This document shows, piece after piece, positions 1 through 10,028 of a DNA stretch of 64,000 nucleotides. Position 1 is the stretch's first letter. Every line of letters begins with the position of its first letter. A model generated the notes under the pieces. The model was given only the letters and a program-made list of their open reading frames with translations, did not search any database and was not told the DNA's origin. The stretch is from Azolla pinnata (taxonomy: Eukaryota > Streptophyta > Polypodiopsida > Salviniales > Salviniaceae). The stretch spans positions 1 through 64,000 of the forward strand of contig JBBBWG010003225.1 of assembly GCA_037176905.1 (NCBI GenBank), written 5' to 3'. Position numbers and translations under genes: made by a program.

Positions 1-111
1 ATCTGCTTGGAGCAAGCAAATAGTAGCATGAACAACCAATCCATCACGCTGTTTCTCCGAGAACTGGATTTCGGTTTCGCTCTTCAAATTGCTGGCGAGT
101 GCCGGAACCAG

Positions 112-2271
112 CTAGAGCTCTACATCACCAGCAAAGTCCACATATATGTTTGACATGAGAACATACGCTGTAGACTGCTCTGGATGCAGCCGCAGCGCGT
201 TCTCGAATGCCGTTTCGGCGAGTTCCAAGTTCCCATGAGTGCTACATGCACCGAGAATACACAGCCAAATAGTGACATCCGGCTGCATCGGCATCCTCCT
301 CAATAGGCTCTCGATCTTCCCAAAGTCCCCAGCACGCCCCAGAAGATCGATCATAATGTTGTAGTGCGTTCGCTCCCTCTCATCTGCGCTCATCGATGCA
401 AAACATTCGATGCCTTCCACAACCAGGCTGTTGTGACTGCAACCCGAGAGAACGGAAGTGAAGGCTATGCTGTCGGGCGTAAGCCCTGCCAGTTTCGACC
501 TTTCAAACATGTGCAGACTCGCGTGAGAATCGCAGTCTCCAGCATGGCCAGCAATGCAGGAATTCCATGTAACAAAGGTCGAATCGACGCACTGATGAAA
601 GACCGAATCTGCATCGGCTGTTCTCGCGCAGTTCCCGTACGCGGCGATGAGCGTGGCGACGAGGGGCGGGATCCCGTCCAGACTATTCGCCACGACGTCG
701 AAGTGAACCCTCTCGCAAATCGCCAAGCTTCCTCTTTCGCTGCATGCCTGTAGAACCGACATGAGCGTGATCTCATTCGACGCGACGCACCGCTGCCGCA
801 TCCGGCTATACAAGCACAGCGTCTGATCGCCTTGTCCCTGCTCATTACATGCCGACAGCATCGAATTCCACGAGACTGTGTCGCGATCCTCCAATCCGTG
901 GAACACATCCTCCGCGTCTCGCAGGCTGCCGCATTTCCCATACATGCTCATAAGCGTGTTTGCGATGGGGACATGGGATGCAAAGCCTTTCCTCTCGATA
1001 TCCGAGTGCAAAGCCCGGCCTACGTCGAGGCAGAGTCCCGCGTGCCCTCTTTGGAATGCTCCTCGCCTCTCCCCGAGAATGCCACAAGCCTGAAGCACAA
1101 TCACAAAAGTCAGCTGATCGGGGGAGCCGCCCTGCTGTAGCATGCGCCCGTAGAGGCACAGCGCTCTCTCCTCCCGCTCGGTTTTGATATACGCGGAGAG
1201 CATCGCATTCCACGCGACTGTGTCGCGATGCACTAGCCTCGCAAACACAGCTTCCGCTTCAGGGATCGCCTTGCACTTGCCATACATGCACACGATGGCT
1301 GTTCCGACCAGGGTATTCGTGGTCAGGTTAAGCCGAAGCGCATCGGAATGCAGCCCGACTCCGATCTTTCCGATGCCCCTCGAAGATACGAGGCTCTCGG
1401 AACCCGGGGAAGCATCTTCTCCTCCCTCTTCCTGGGCCTCGACGAGGAGCCCGCAGGCCTGAAAGAGGATCACGAACGTCGCCTCATCGGGCTGCAGCAT
1501 TCCTTCTTCGCGCATTTGCCTGTAGAGGCGCAAGGCCTTGCCGTGCTGCGCTCCTTCGACGTACGCCGAGAGCATCCCGTTCCACGACACGGCGTCGCGG
1601 ATCGGCATCGCGCCGAAGGCATCCTCGGCATCCTCCACGGCCCCGCATCTCCCATACATGCTCACGATCGTGTTGCCGATGAAGGCGTTGGAGGGGAGGC
1701 TGGGATCGCCGAGGACATGGGCATGGAGGAGCTTGCCATGGCAGAGGCTCGCCATGGCGCCGCAAGCTTTGAGGAGGCCCACGAACGTGAACTTGTCGGG
1801 GGGGACGCCTTCTCTCTGCATACAGTCGAAGGCGCGGAGAGCTTCGTGGCCATGGCCTGCTTCGGCGAAGGCGGAGATCAACGCAGTCCAGGAGAAGACG
1901 GTGAGGGGAGCACCTCCTGCGGCGGCGGCGGCGGCGAGCTCCCATGCCTCTTGGATCGCGCCACATTTGGCCAGGGTCATGACCAGGTAATCGGCGAGGA
2001 AGAAGGGGACGGAACCTGCGCAGGCGGCTCGACGACGATTCTTCGGCAGGAGGTGCGACTGTATCTCGCGAGCTCGGACCGCATCCTTCCTCTTGCTGCA
2101 ATCCTTGAGCATGGAGATGTAGCAGGATATGGCGGTGCAAGGATTCGGCCATGGCGGCTGCAGCCCATGGCGGCGGCGGCGGCGGTGGTGGTGATGATGA
2201 TGAAGACCTTCGTCGTCGTCCTCGTCGTGGTCCAGGTGGGTAGGGGATTCTTCCCTGGGCTCGATCGACAT
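112..2271 (-). CDS. PLS-class pentatricopeptide repeat protein, E subclass
   Basis: This is a single uninterrupted frame of 719 residues. Degenerate 31-36 residue helical repeats fill the protein from about residue 50, with the family hallmarks DAVSWNGMLSAYVEG, LVGTAIVCMYGKCKAI and DTVAWNAMLSAY. P, L and S motif types alternate, about a dozen in all. It ends in an E-type motif (MPMQPDVTIWLCILGACSTHGNLELAE, written here only as a motif name for residues near 665-690) and stops in what looks like the first E block, with no E+ or DYW domain. PLS proteins bind organellar RNA one base per repeat. E-class members usually guide C-to-U editing with a deaminase supplied by another protein. The N-terminus has low-complexity acidic, His and Arg runs (residues 15-35), so targeting is unclear. 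The N-terminal two thirds is strongly GC-rich. It is divergent with the GT106 gene. The family call is firm and the RNA target is unknown. Confidence 0.9.
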   Translation of the reverse strand: MSIEPREESPTHLDHDEDDDEGLHHHHHHRRRRRHGLQPPWPNPCTAISCYISMLKDCSKRKDAVRAREIQSHLLPKNRRRAACAGSVPFFLADYLVMTLAKCGAIQEAWELAAAAAAGGAPLTVFSWTALISAFAEAGHGHEALRAFDCMQREGVPPDKFTFVGLLKACGAMASLCHGKLLHAHVLGDPSLPSNAFIGNTIVSMYGRCGAVEDAEDAFGAMPIRDAVSWNGMLSAYVEGAQHGKALRLYRQMREEGMLQPDEATFVILFQACGLLVEAQEEGGEDASPGSESLVSSRGIGKIGVGLHSDALRLNLTTNTLVGTAIVCMYGKCKAIPEAEAVFARLVHRDTVAWNAMLSAYIKTEREERALCLYGRMLQQGGSPDQLTFVIVLQACGILGERRGAFQRGHAGLCLDVGRALHSDIERKGFASHVPIANTLMSMYGKCGSLRDAEDVFHGLEDRDTVSWNSMLSACNEQGQGDQTLCLYSRMRQRCVASNEITLMSVLQACSERGSLAICERVHFDVVANSLDGIPPLVATLIAAYGNCARTADADSVFHQCVDSTFVTWNSCIAGHAGDCDSHASLHMFERSKLAGLTPDSIAFTSVLSGCSHNSLVVEGIECFASMSADERERTHYNIMIDLLGRAGDFGKIESLLRRMPMQPDVTIWLCILGACSTHGNLELAETAFENALRLHPEQSTAYVLMSNIYVDFAGDVEL

Positions 2272-2275
2272 GCTC

Positions 2276-2790
2276 CTCGTGATCGGCAGGATTCCCTTCC
2301 AAGCATCATCTCCGCAGGAAGGAGGAATCCTTCACCTTCTGCAGAGGAATCTCTCGCCTGAGTCTTGTGTTTCCCGGGGGGGGGGGGGGGAAGCAGAAAA
2401 AGGAAGACCACTTCTTTGGCGGAAGGGAAGGGAAGGGAAGGAAAGGAAGCTATGCCATAGTCCTTCAGGATCCCCTTCCACAGCATCAATCCCTGCAGGA
2501 AGGAGGAATCTTTCACCTTCTGTAGAGGAATCTCTCGCCTTCCGCGGAGGAATCTCTCACCTTCTGTAGAGGAATCTCTCGCCTGAGTCTTGTGTTTCCC
2601 GGGGAGAAGCAGAACAGAGGCGACCACTTCTGTGGCGGAAGGGGAAGAGAAGCGGAAGGAGAGGAATCTATGCCATAGTCCTCAGGATCCCCTTCCACAC
2701 CATCAATCCCTGCAGGAAGGAGGAATCTCCCGGCCTTCTGGGGCGGAATCTATCCCCTTCTGCGGGGGAATCTATCCCCTTCCGCGGGGG
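2276..2790. repeat. Imperfect tandem repeat, about 200 bp unit, between divergent genes
   Basis: Three diverged copies of a block begin near 2276, 2453 and 2671. Each has a GATCCCCTTCCA-type start, GCAGGAAGGAGGAATC, short GGAATCTCTCGCC subrepeats and then TGAGTCTTGTGTTTCCCGGG. The first copy begins at the start codon of the PPR gene on the minus strand, so the repeat forms its 5' leader or promoter. A G-run (2379-2390) and a GCA run (about 2803-2826) lie in and beside it. Confidence 0.75.
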
Positions 2791-2869
2791 AATCTCTGCT
2801 TCCCGCAGCAGCAGCAGCAGCAGCAGAGCAGAACAAGACGACCACTTCTGTGCGGGAAGGAAGACGGCG

Positions 2870-2960
2870 ATGCCATGTATGTATGTGCGCATGTGTGCAT
2901 GTGGGCGATGGGTGCGAATGCATGTGCCCATGCATGTGGATGCATGTATGTGTCGCCTTG
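2870..2960. repeat. ATGC/ATGT-rich simple sequence
   Basis: Short runs built from GCATGT and GTATG occur just upstream of the GT106 start codon. The composition resembles the larger arrays at about 26780-27030 and 36985-37460. Open frames through it are translation artefacts. Confidence 0.6.
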
Positions 2961-3005
2961 TCCACGGACCCTGCTGCGCAGAGAAGCTCCAAGAAGAGCC
3001 CAGCG

Positions 3006-6000
3006 ATGGCGGAGATGAGGCACGCTCTAGTGGAGCGCAGCAGGGAGCGCGAGGGCAGAGGAGCTTCAGCTTCTTCTTCTTCTTCTTCTTCTTCTTCGTC
3101 TTCTTCTCCTTCAGCTTCTTCCTCCCCTTCTTCTTCTTCTTCGCCCGCCCAAGACTCGCCTCCTCCTGCTTCCACCGGATCAAGCTGCCATAGCCACAAG
3201 ATTCCTACCCCGTTCTGCAGCATTCTCAACGACATGGCGCCTGCACTCCATCTACGCCTCCGCGTCCTTAACCTCGCGCTTCTACCTCTCCTCCTCCTGC
3301 TCCTCCTGCTCGCCTTCTCCTTGACCTATCTTCGAGATCTCGCTGTAAGTCCTTCCTCCGCTTCCTTTTCCTCGCAAAACTCGCCCTTTTGTTCTCTGAG
3401 CTCGTTTCTGTCTCTGTTTCTTGTTCTCATCTCTGGCTTTTGCTCTCCTCTCGTTTCTGCTTCCGAAGAACCCTCCTTTCCTCTGCAAGAAGGATGGAAT
3501 CGCACTGCGTTGTCCACCGGTATGTGTCTCTCTCATTCTTTTCATTTCTCTGCTTGTAAATTGCCCATGGCACTGTCTGTCTCGCCACGCAATAGGCTCG
3601 TACCATTGAACGGAATGCTCCAAATCTCCTCAGCCCGGATGGAGTACTGTTCGAATCTGATGATTTTCGCTGATCGATATTTGCTTGCACGCTGTGTCTA
3701 TGTGCATTGTAGACCTGATCCAAGCCCTGCATCGATCAATGCTTCTGAATTGAAGGCCACAGTTCTGTGTATTTGCTGTATGCACCTATTTGCGTACTAC
3801 TGTGTTTCCTGTATACATGCTCTGCCAATTGAACTGAATTGCAATTTCATGTGATTCACCAATGACTGTGCTGCGAATCAGGAGTCCATTGATAGGATGA
3901 GATCATAAAGTGTACTGGTAGTGTATCGGAAAGGTTACCAAATTTGTTCGAAATTTGTTCTTCAACATGAAATTTCTTATGTCGATCGTGTAGATGTCTT
4001 GTAAGTCGAAGGTGCGTTAGCTGTAACTTATAATTTGCGACTGAGTGCTCTTTTTAAGTGGCCAGTAAAATCCTTTCCATTTGTTTTGTCAGCATGATGA
4101 GGATGATTAGGAAATAGATACTCCTGCGTGTTCATGTTTCCATTCATTGGCATCAATCGTTCAACATTACACTACCTAACCCAATCATCAAATTCGTTAT
4201 TGGGGCGCAAAATGGAGTTTCAGGTTCATATCTCATTCTCATTTTATAAGTGAAATTACAAAGATTAAGATTGGGTTTTGTATGAAATATGGATATTTAT
4301 CTCGAGTTTGCACATTGTAAAGTCAATGATGTCGTGCTTTTTGAACTTGGCATTACAAGCATCGGGTTTTTTAATACCCCTTTCTTTATGTTTTCCCTAG
4401 TTTTATCATACCATTTCAACATGTTTTCAGACTGAAACCCTTGCTTTACTTCTTATTTGTAAGACCGTATATTTAAAACACTTGCTGTCTAACAAAATCA
4501 CAATCTCTCTCAGAAGTATCTCTTTTGCTCGCTCGAAGTTATTATATGTTTTATGATATCAAGTAAATGCTATAAATATGCGCTGTGATTCATGTTCGGT
4601 CTTGTTATGTGACACATACATGTCCGTAATCATTATTTTGAATCTGGTAATTGGGCAGTGTGGCTCTTCATTTTTCATTCCTTCTTTGTCTTTAGGTACG
4701 TGAAGAATTTTCACTTTGGGAGAATCCATATTCTGCGACAACTTCTTGGAGGCCATGTGCGGAGAAGAGGGATAACGGAATCTCTTGTAAGCTGCATTAT
4801 CTCCTTAAAGCGGTGCACATGACTCATAGGTATTATTTCTAAATATTTTTATTTAATTGGCAGCTCCGCCACCTGAGAACGAGACCAATGGTTATCTTGC
4901 TGTTCATGCAGAGGGTGGACTGAATCAACAGCGTATTGCTGTGTGTTTTCTCAACTATCTTCCTTTTTGTTAACAAACTTCACGTGTAACCTGTAGAACC
5001 CCCTCTTATTTTGCAGATATGCAATGCTGTTGCAGTGGCAAAAATAATGAATGTTACATTAATCATCCCTCTGATGAAACAAGATCAAATATGGAAGGAT
5101 CAAACGTAAGCTGCGTATGTTTTGCATTACAACTCCTCATAATATATTGTCCATGTACTGAGCATGCTTGATCGTGACAACGTTCTTATCGTATCACTAT
5201 ATTTGATTAAAATATGTTGGGTTCTAGGCTGTATAATTGATTTTTATATCTCAATTTCTCGTAGCTTCCATGCAACTTATGGCTGTGTTTCACCATATAT
5301 GGTATCATTGAGGATCGTGTCACCTTAAAGTCTACTTTATTTTGTTGGTAGTTCATATATAAGATGAGTGGGGTGGTGCCCATAACAGAATCTGTTTGTC
5401 ATAGATAGTGCGGTAATACCTTAATAGTTTGGCTCTTTTACATCTTGTTGGTCCAACAAGATTTAACCTTCGCCAGAAAAATCATGTCGGTTCTTCATTC
5501 CAAGCAGTTGAAGATAATCATATAACCAAGAAAGTTACATTCTGAATGTTATAGAAACTTCAGATTCTGTGACTCTTATCGCCCTCTGGTTTCTATTCAT
5601 TTTCACGGAACCCAGTGATGCCGCAGATGAGTAGACTTCTTTTTCTTTCTGTCAATCTTCTGTCACTTTCTCTTGTTATCGAGGTCCATTCAGATGGGTT
5701 GGTTTCAACATTCTGTGGATTCCTTCGGTCTAGCAATTGCTGAGTTTTTTTACGTGCACTCCTAACTTTTGCTATCTGCTTTACATCTGTGAACATTCTT
5801 TGCATACAATTAATGTATGCAATAAACTGCGTAGTGTGTGAGATGTCATTGTTACCTGCATGATACTGATCTTTTCATGATTATTGTTTGCAGACGATTT
5901 GAAGATATTTTTGATGTGGATCATTTCATCAATTATTTGAAGGATGATGTGAGGATAGTGAAGGATATCCCTTCATGGTTTACTGAGAAAGGAGAGCTCT

Positions 6001-8012
6001 ATACAAGCATTAGGTTACTCCCACTAGAATTTGAGCATTTAATAACTTACGGCAAATCATCCAGTGCTTTCGTCGTCGTATTTGGATGACAGCAACTTAA
6101 CACATTCTGTCTTTGTTGTCCAGACGCACTGTGAAAAACATTCCTAAGTATGCATCAGCACAATTTTATTTGGATAACGTTTTACCCAGGATCAAAGACA
6201 AAAGAATTATGGCATTGAAGCCTTTTGTCGACAGACTTGGGTTGGTAAATTATATCTCTTATTCTGTATTGCCAGCTTCTTACCATGGTGTTTACGATAT
6301 ATTTTAAATTTTGGTATTTGATTGGCAGATATGATAATGTTCCTCCAGAAATAAACATGCTTCGTTGCAGAGTCAACTATCATGCTTTAAAGTTCTTGCC
6401 AGAGGTTGAAGACATGGCTGATGGGTTGGTGCAAAGAATGAGAAATCGTACCGGCACGTTACATCCTTATATGTATGCAATCCTATCCACTCATATCTAT
6501 TAAATTCACACAGTATGTGAAGCAATTTGAAACTTGACAATCATTTTATAGGGCTTTGCATTTACGGTTTGAGAAGGGGATGGTAGGACTTTCCTTCTGT
6601 GATTTTGTGGGCAACAGGCAAGAAAAGGCTATGATGGCTGCTTACCGTCAAAAGGAATGGCCTCGACGGTATAAGGTGTGTGAAATTGCAATCGACTTAA
6701 TGTACTCTATATCAGGTTTCTCAGTATTTATCAATCTATTTTGATTTTCTAGCTATTTACTGCATTGTGCATGTTTTATTTAGAAACACATTTCGACATG
6801 TCCTATATGAAGTTATGGGTGGGTATGATTGCTTTACTTCTCGCAGTGTTTTACCTAGCAGATTAGGGACAGCCCAAAAGGTTAGACCTCATTTTCTAGT
6901 TGTATCCATCTGAACTGGATGTTTCAGGAGAATATTATCAAAGGGTTCTAGTTTCCATTTTCTGGGTCCCATCGAACTAAGACAAGAGTGATACTTGAAA
7001 GCCAAACATGCAGCATTAGCAGTTTTAGATTGGAAGATGAAAAACGTGTTTTATGCCATGTGGAGGACTATAGAATGAGCTGTGTGTCCGTGGCATTAGG
7101 TTTTGCGATAACCAGTTCTTTCGAGTGTAGGGCCATTCTATTTAAGATGGGTATATAAATTCTTTCAGACAGCAGAAATCATATGTGCATGGCTTAGCTA
7201 CATAGGATCGAACAATAGGATGGAAGAGCATGAGTTGTGAGCATGAGCATGTTTCCCCCAAATCCACAGCTGTATGTGTTTGTATCGAATGTGCTTTTTA
7301 GGTTGTGATTGCAGCAAAGTATAATAATATGCAATCCCTTCTCACTCGCTTGTGTCCACAGAATGGATCGCATCTGTGGCAGCTGGCGCTGGAGAAGCGA
7401 AAGGAGGGGCGCTGCCCACTGGAGCCTGGTGAAGTAGCCGTCATTCTCAAGGCCATGGGCTATCCCAGGGAAACGCCCATATATGTTGCATCTGGACAAG
7501 TGTATGGTGGCGACAAACGCATGGCTCCGTTGAGGAACATGTTTCCGAATCTGGCAAGTTCGAACAAATTCCGACTCTGCTTGTACACTCTAACTATGAG
7601 TGGCGTTTTGCATCTAACGCTCAGATTCTCGGTTTTCTTCTCGCTGGATCAGATCACGAAAGAGGGATTGGCCACTAGGGAGGAGCTGGAGCCTTTGCGC
7701 AAACATGTCACGAGCTTGGCTGCCTTGGATTTTCTGGTGTGCCTCAAATCGGACGTGTTCGTGATGACCCACGGCGGGAACTTTGCGAAGCTCATAATGG
7801 GAGCCCGACGATACATGGGCCACCGCTTGAAGTCGATAAAGCCTAACAAAGGCCTCATGGCAAAGTACTTGGGAGATCCAGCTCTAGGATGGCCTGCGTT
7901 CGTGGAAGACGTGGTAATAGCGCATGAGAGCAGATCAGGGCTTCCGGAGCCCACATTCCCTGCATATGACATTTATGAGAACCCTCTTTCGCATTGTATG
8001 TGCCGCACTTGA
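3006..8012 (+). CDS. RRT: GT106 (plant O-fucosyltransferase-like) glycosyltransferase, RG-I rhamnosyltransferase (RRT) type
   Basis: Ten exons give a 550-residue type II membrane protein: 3006-3344, 4696-4786, 4864-4940, 5017-5105, 5894-6013, 6124-6240, 6329-6472, 6552-6675, 7362-7553 and 7653-8012. All phases agree. A Ser/Pro-rich cytosolic tail of about 80 residues precedes a Leu-rich signal anchor (about 88-109). The lumenal domain has family landmarks in order: GYLAVHAEGGLNQQRI, DQIWKDQTRFEDIFD, FVDRLGYDNVPPEI, LHLRFEKGMVGLSFCDF, GRCPLEPGEV, VFVMTHGGNFAKLI and a final CMC close to the end. The set matches Arabidopsis RRT1-4, Golgi enzymes that add rhamnose to the rhamnogalacturonan I pectin backbone. 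The assignment within GT106 comes from recalled similarity, so another plant O-fucosyltransferase-like clade is possible. The intron at 7554-7652 is GC-AG. Intron 1 is the longest at 1351 bp. The Met at 3006 gives the longest plausible start. Confidence 0.9.
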
Positions 8013-8640
8013 ATCGGTTTCCAGCTCTCTTTGCGTTTGCGCCCCCCGATTTTCGTGCCAAGACGGCTCCAATCTGGCTTTTCCGAAGGAGAAATGGCGG
8101 TAGGAGAGGTCACGCCGATCCTCTTGGCATTGTGAGTCTGCTACACATCATCTTCCATTCGTTTTATATATATATATGAATCTCATAAGCATGGCTGGGA
8201 GAGCGTGTTGTATACGATCAGAAAGCTTGTAGTTGGGGCATGTTACGGCTTAACAACTAATATAAGTCTCTCTTTACACTCTGTAACAATTTGGATGAGA
8301 AAATATTGTCTTTGGTCTGCTTCATTTTGGCACGAATCAGAACGACTTGAATTCCGATTTCTACCGAGTCAGCAGCTGGTTTTCGTGCTGCTTCTTATCT
8401 ATGATGAATCGCAGGCATTGACAGGGTTTGTGCAATAATGCTCCCCCTGTTGGAAATCCTAAGAATCGCTGCTTGCTGTTTGCAGTTCCATCTTTGTTGT
8501 TGGAAATTTACATCTCCGTGGAAGGCGGGGAAGCTCATCGATTTTCTTTGCAATCGTGTGAAAAATCAAGCAATCGAATGATCTGGGGGTCCTGTCTGTT
8601 CTTTGCAGCTTTGGGAAAGGCAGACACGTTGTTCAACTGC
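8013..8640. other. 3' flank of GT106 gene; no gene seen
   Basis: This stretch holds the likely 3' UTR, a TATATATA run near 8168-8177, and a first diverged copy of the repeat unit that becomes tandem just downstream. No coding region is supported. Confidence 0.5.
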
Positions 8641-8644
8641 TTCT

Positions 8645-9000
8645 GATCATGAATTGCGGGCATCAACACAGATTTGTGAAGAGCGTTCCTCGCTGGAAAT
8701 CCAAAAGAATCGCTGCTGCTGTTTGCAGTATGTGATCGATCTGGGTCCTGTCTGTTCTTTTGATCAATGTGAATTGCAGGCATCAACACAGATTTGTGAA
8801 TAGCATTCCTTGCTGGCAATCGAAAAGAATCGCTGCTGCTGTTTGCAGTACATGATCGATCTGGGTCCTGTCTGCTCTTTGATCATGAATCGCGGGCATC
8901 AATCAACACAGATTTGTGAAGAACGTTCCTTGCTGGAAAATCGCTGCAAAAGAATCGCTGCAGCTGCTGTTTGCAGTTCATCTTCTTTGTTAGGGTTGAA
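8645..9000 (+). repeat. Tandem repeat, three copies of about 118 bp
   Basis: Copies start at about 8645, 8762 and 8880. Each carries GGGCATCAACACAGATTTGTG, a CCTTGCTGGAAATC block, AGAATCGCTGCTGCTGTTTG and GATCGATCTGGGTCCTGTC. A partial older copy lies at about 8455-8600. Copies differ by substitutions and small indels, so the array is not brand new. Confidence 0.85.
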
Positions 9001-10028
9001 TCTCCATGAAAGGTGGGCGAAGCTCATCCATCTGTTTTCTTTGCGACTTGTGTGATCTGGGTCCTCTGCCTGTTCTTTTGCTTTGGGAAAGGCGACAAAC
9101 TGCTTCTCTTGAAAGCAACAAATTCTTCCCGGCTATGGCGTGAGGGATTGATTCATCTCCGTTCTTCCGAAACACAGGAAGCGATGGATCCATCGCTGTA
9201 CGAGTGGAAACAAGGCAAGGGGCAGAATTGCAACAAGGCAAGGGGCAGAATTTCTGCCATGGACGGAGCGGACTGATGCGGAAGAAAGCGCGGAGGAGAT
9301 GAGCCAGATCCGCTGGGCTATGGTCTTGAGCTCGCCCATGGCGATGGAATCCTTTTCTGGTCTTGAGCTCGCCCATGGCGATGGAATCCTTTTCTGGTCT
9401 TGAACAGCTTCGATTTGGTGCGAGCTTTTCCCAGAAGTGGTAAGCACAGCAGAGAATCAGAGACGATGGTGGAGATGATGACGACGACGACGACGACGCA
9501 GAAGCGATCGAGATCTGAGATCCACGTTTTCAACGCTTCGGAATCTGAATCCTTCAACGGAATAATCGATCTGGAAGTCAACTGCGCACGAGCTTCGCCT
9601 TCTCCCGCACCTGCGTCTTCAGCTTACCACATCACGATGCCTGTGTTTCTCAGCGATCATTGCCTGCGTGTACCGAACGGCTCTCTCTTTCAACGTGCTG
9701 TGTAAGCCCAGCTTTCATGGAAAGAGCTCCTCGATTTCTTCTGCGTCTTCCTTCCACGGGCCGAGGAGAAAGAAAAGCCCCGTCTCTTCTGAATCTGCAG
9801 ATCCAATCTTGCTTCCCTGATCTCTGGATCTAGATTCATCCCTCCTCAAGTACCAGGTTTCTCCCTCCCCCATCTCCCCCCCCCCCCCATTCCTTCAATC
9901 CGCTCCCCATTCCCTCTCCTCGATCCAGAGCCTGTACATAGCCCGATTCTGCAGATCGTTCGTTCATCCGCACAATTGCAAGGCGTGCTGATTCATCTGC
10001 GCGATTTTGCATTGCAGGAGCCACAGCT
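9001..10028. other. Spacer with short direct repeats; probable 5' region of the next gene
   Basis: A direct repeat of about 40 bp (TCTTGAGCTCGCCCATGGCG...) occurs twice back to back at 9322-9394. A shorter doubled motif (CAAGGCAAGGGGCAGAATT) lies at 9212-9252. A GAC run sits near 9478-9498 and a C-run near 9878-9888. An acceptor-like TTGCATTGCAG ends at 10017, 12 bases before the next start codon. This suggests a 5'-UTR intron for the gene at 10029. Confidence 0.5.

Noticed and set aside
1348-2361. Long plus-strand open frame (about 337 residues) opposite the PPR gene
   Set aside because: It is a shadow of the GC-rich PPR coding strand, with no family resemblance and with repeats that mirror PPR codons.
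8645-9000. CRISPR-like repeat-spacer look of the 118-bp units
   Set aside because: The whole unit repeats without unique spacers, and this is a plant nuclear sequence.
9466-9705. Small plus-strand frame (about 80 residues) with a Thr run
   Set aside because: No family resemblance, it begins in a GAC microsatellite, and it lies where a 5' leader of the next gene is expected. A small gene is not excluded.
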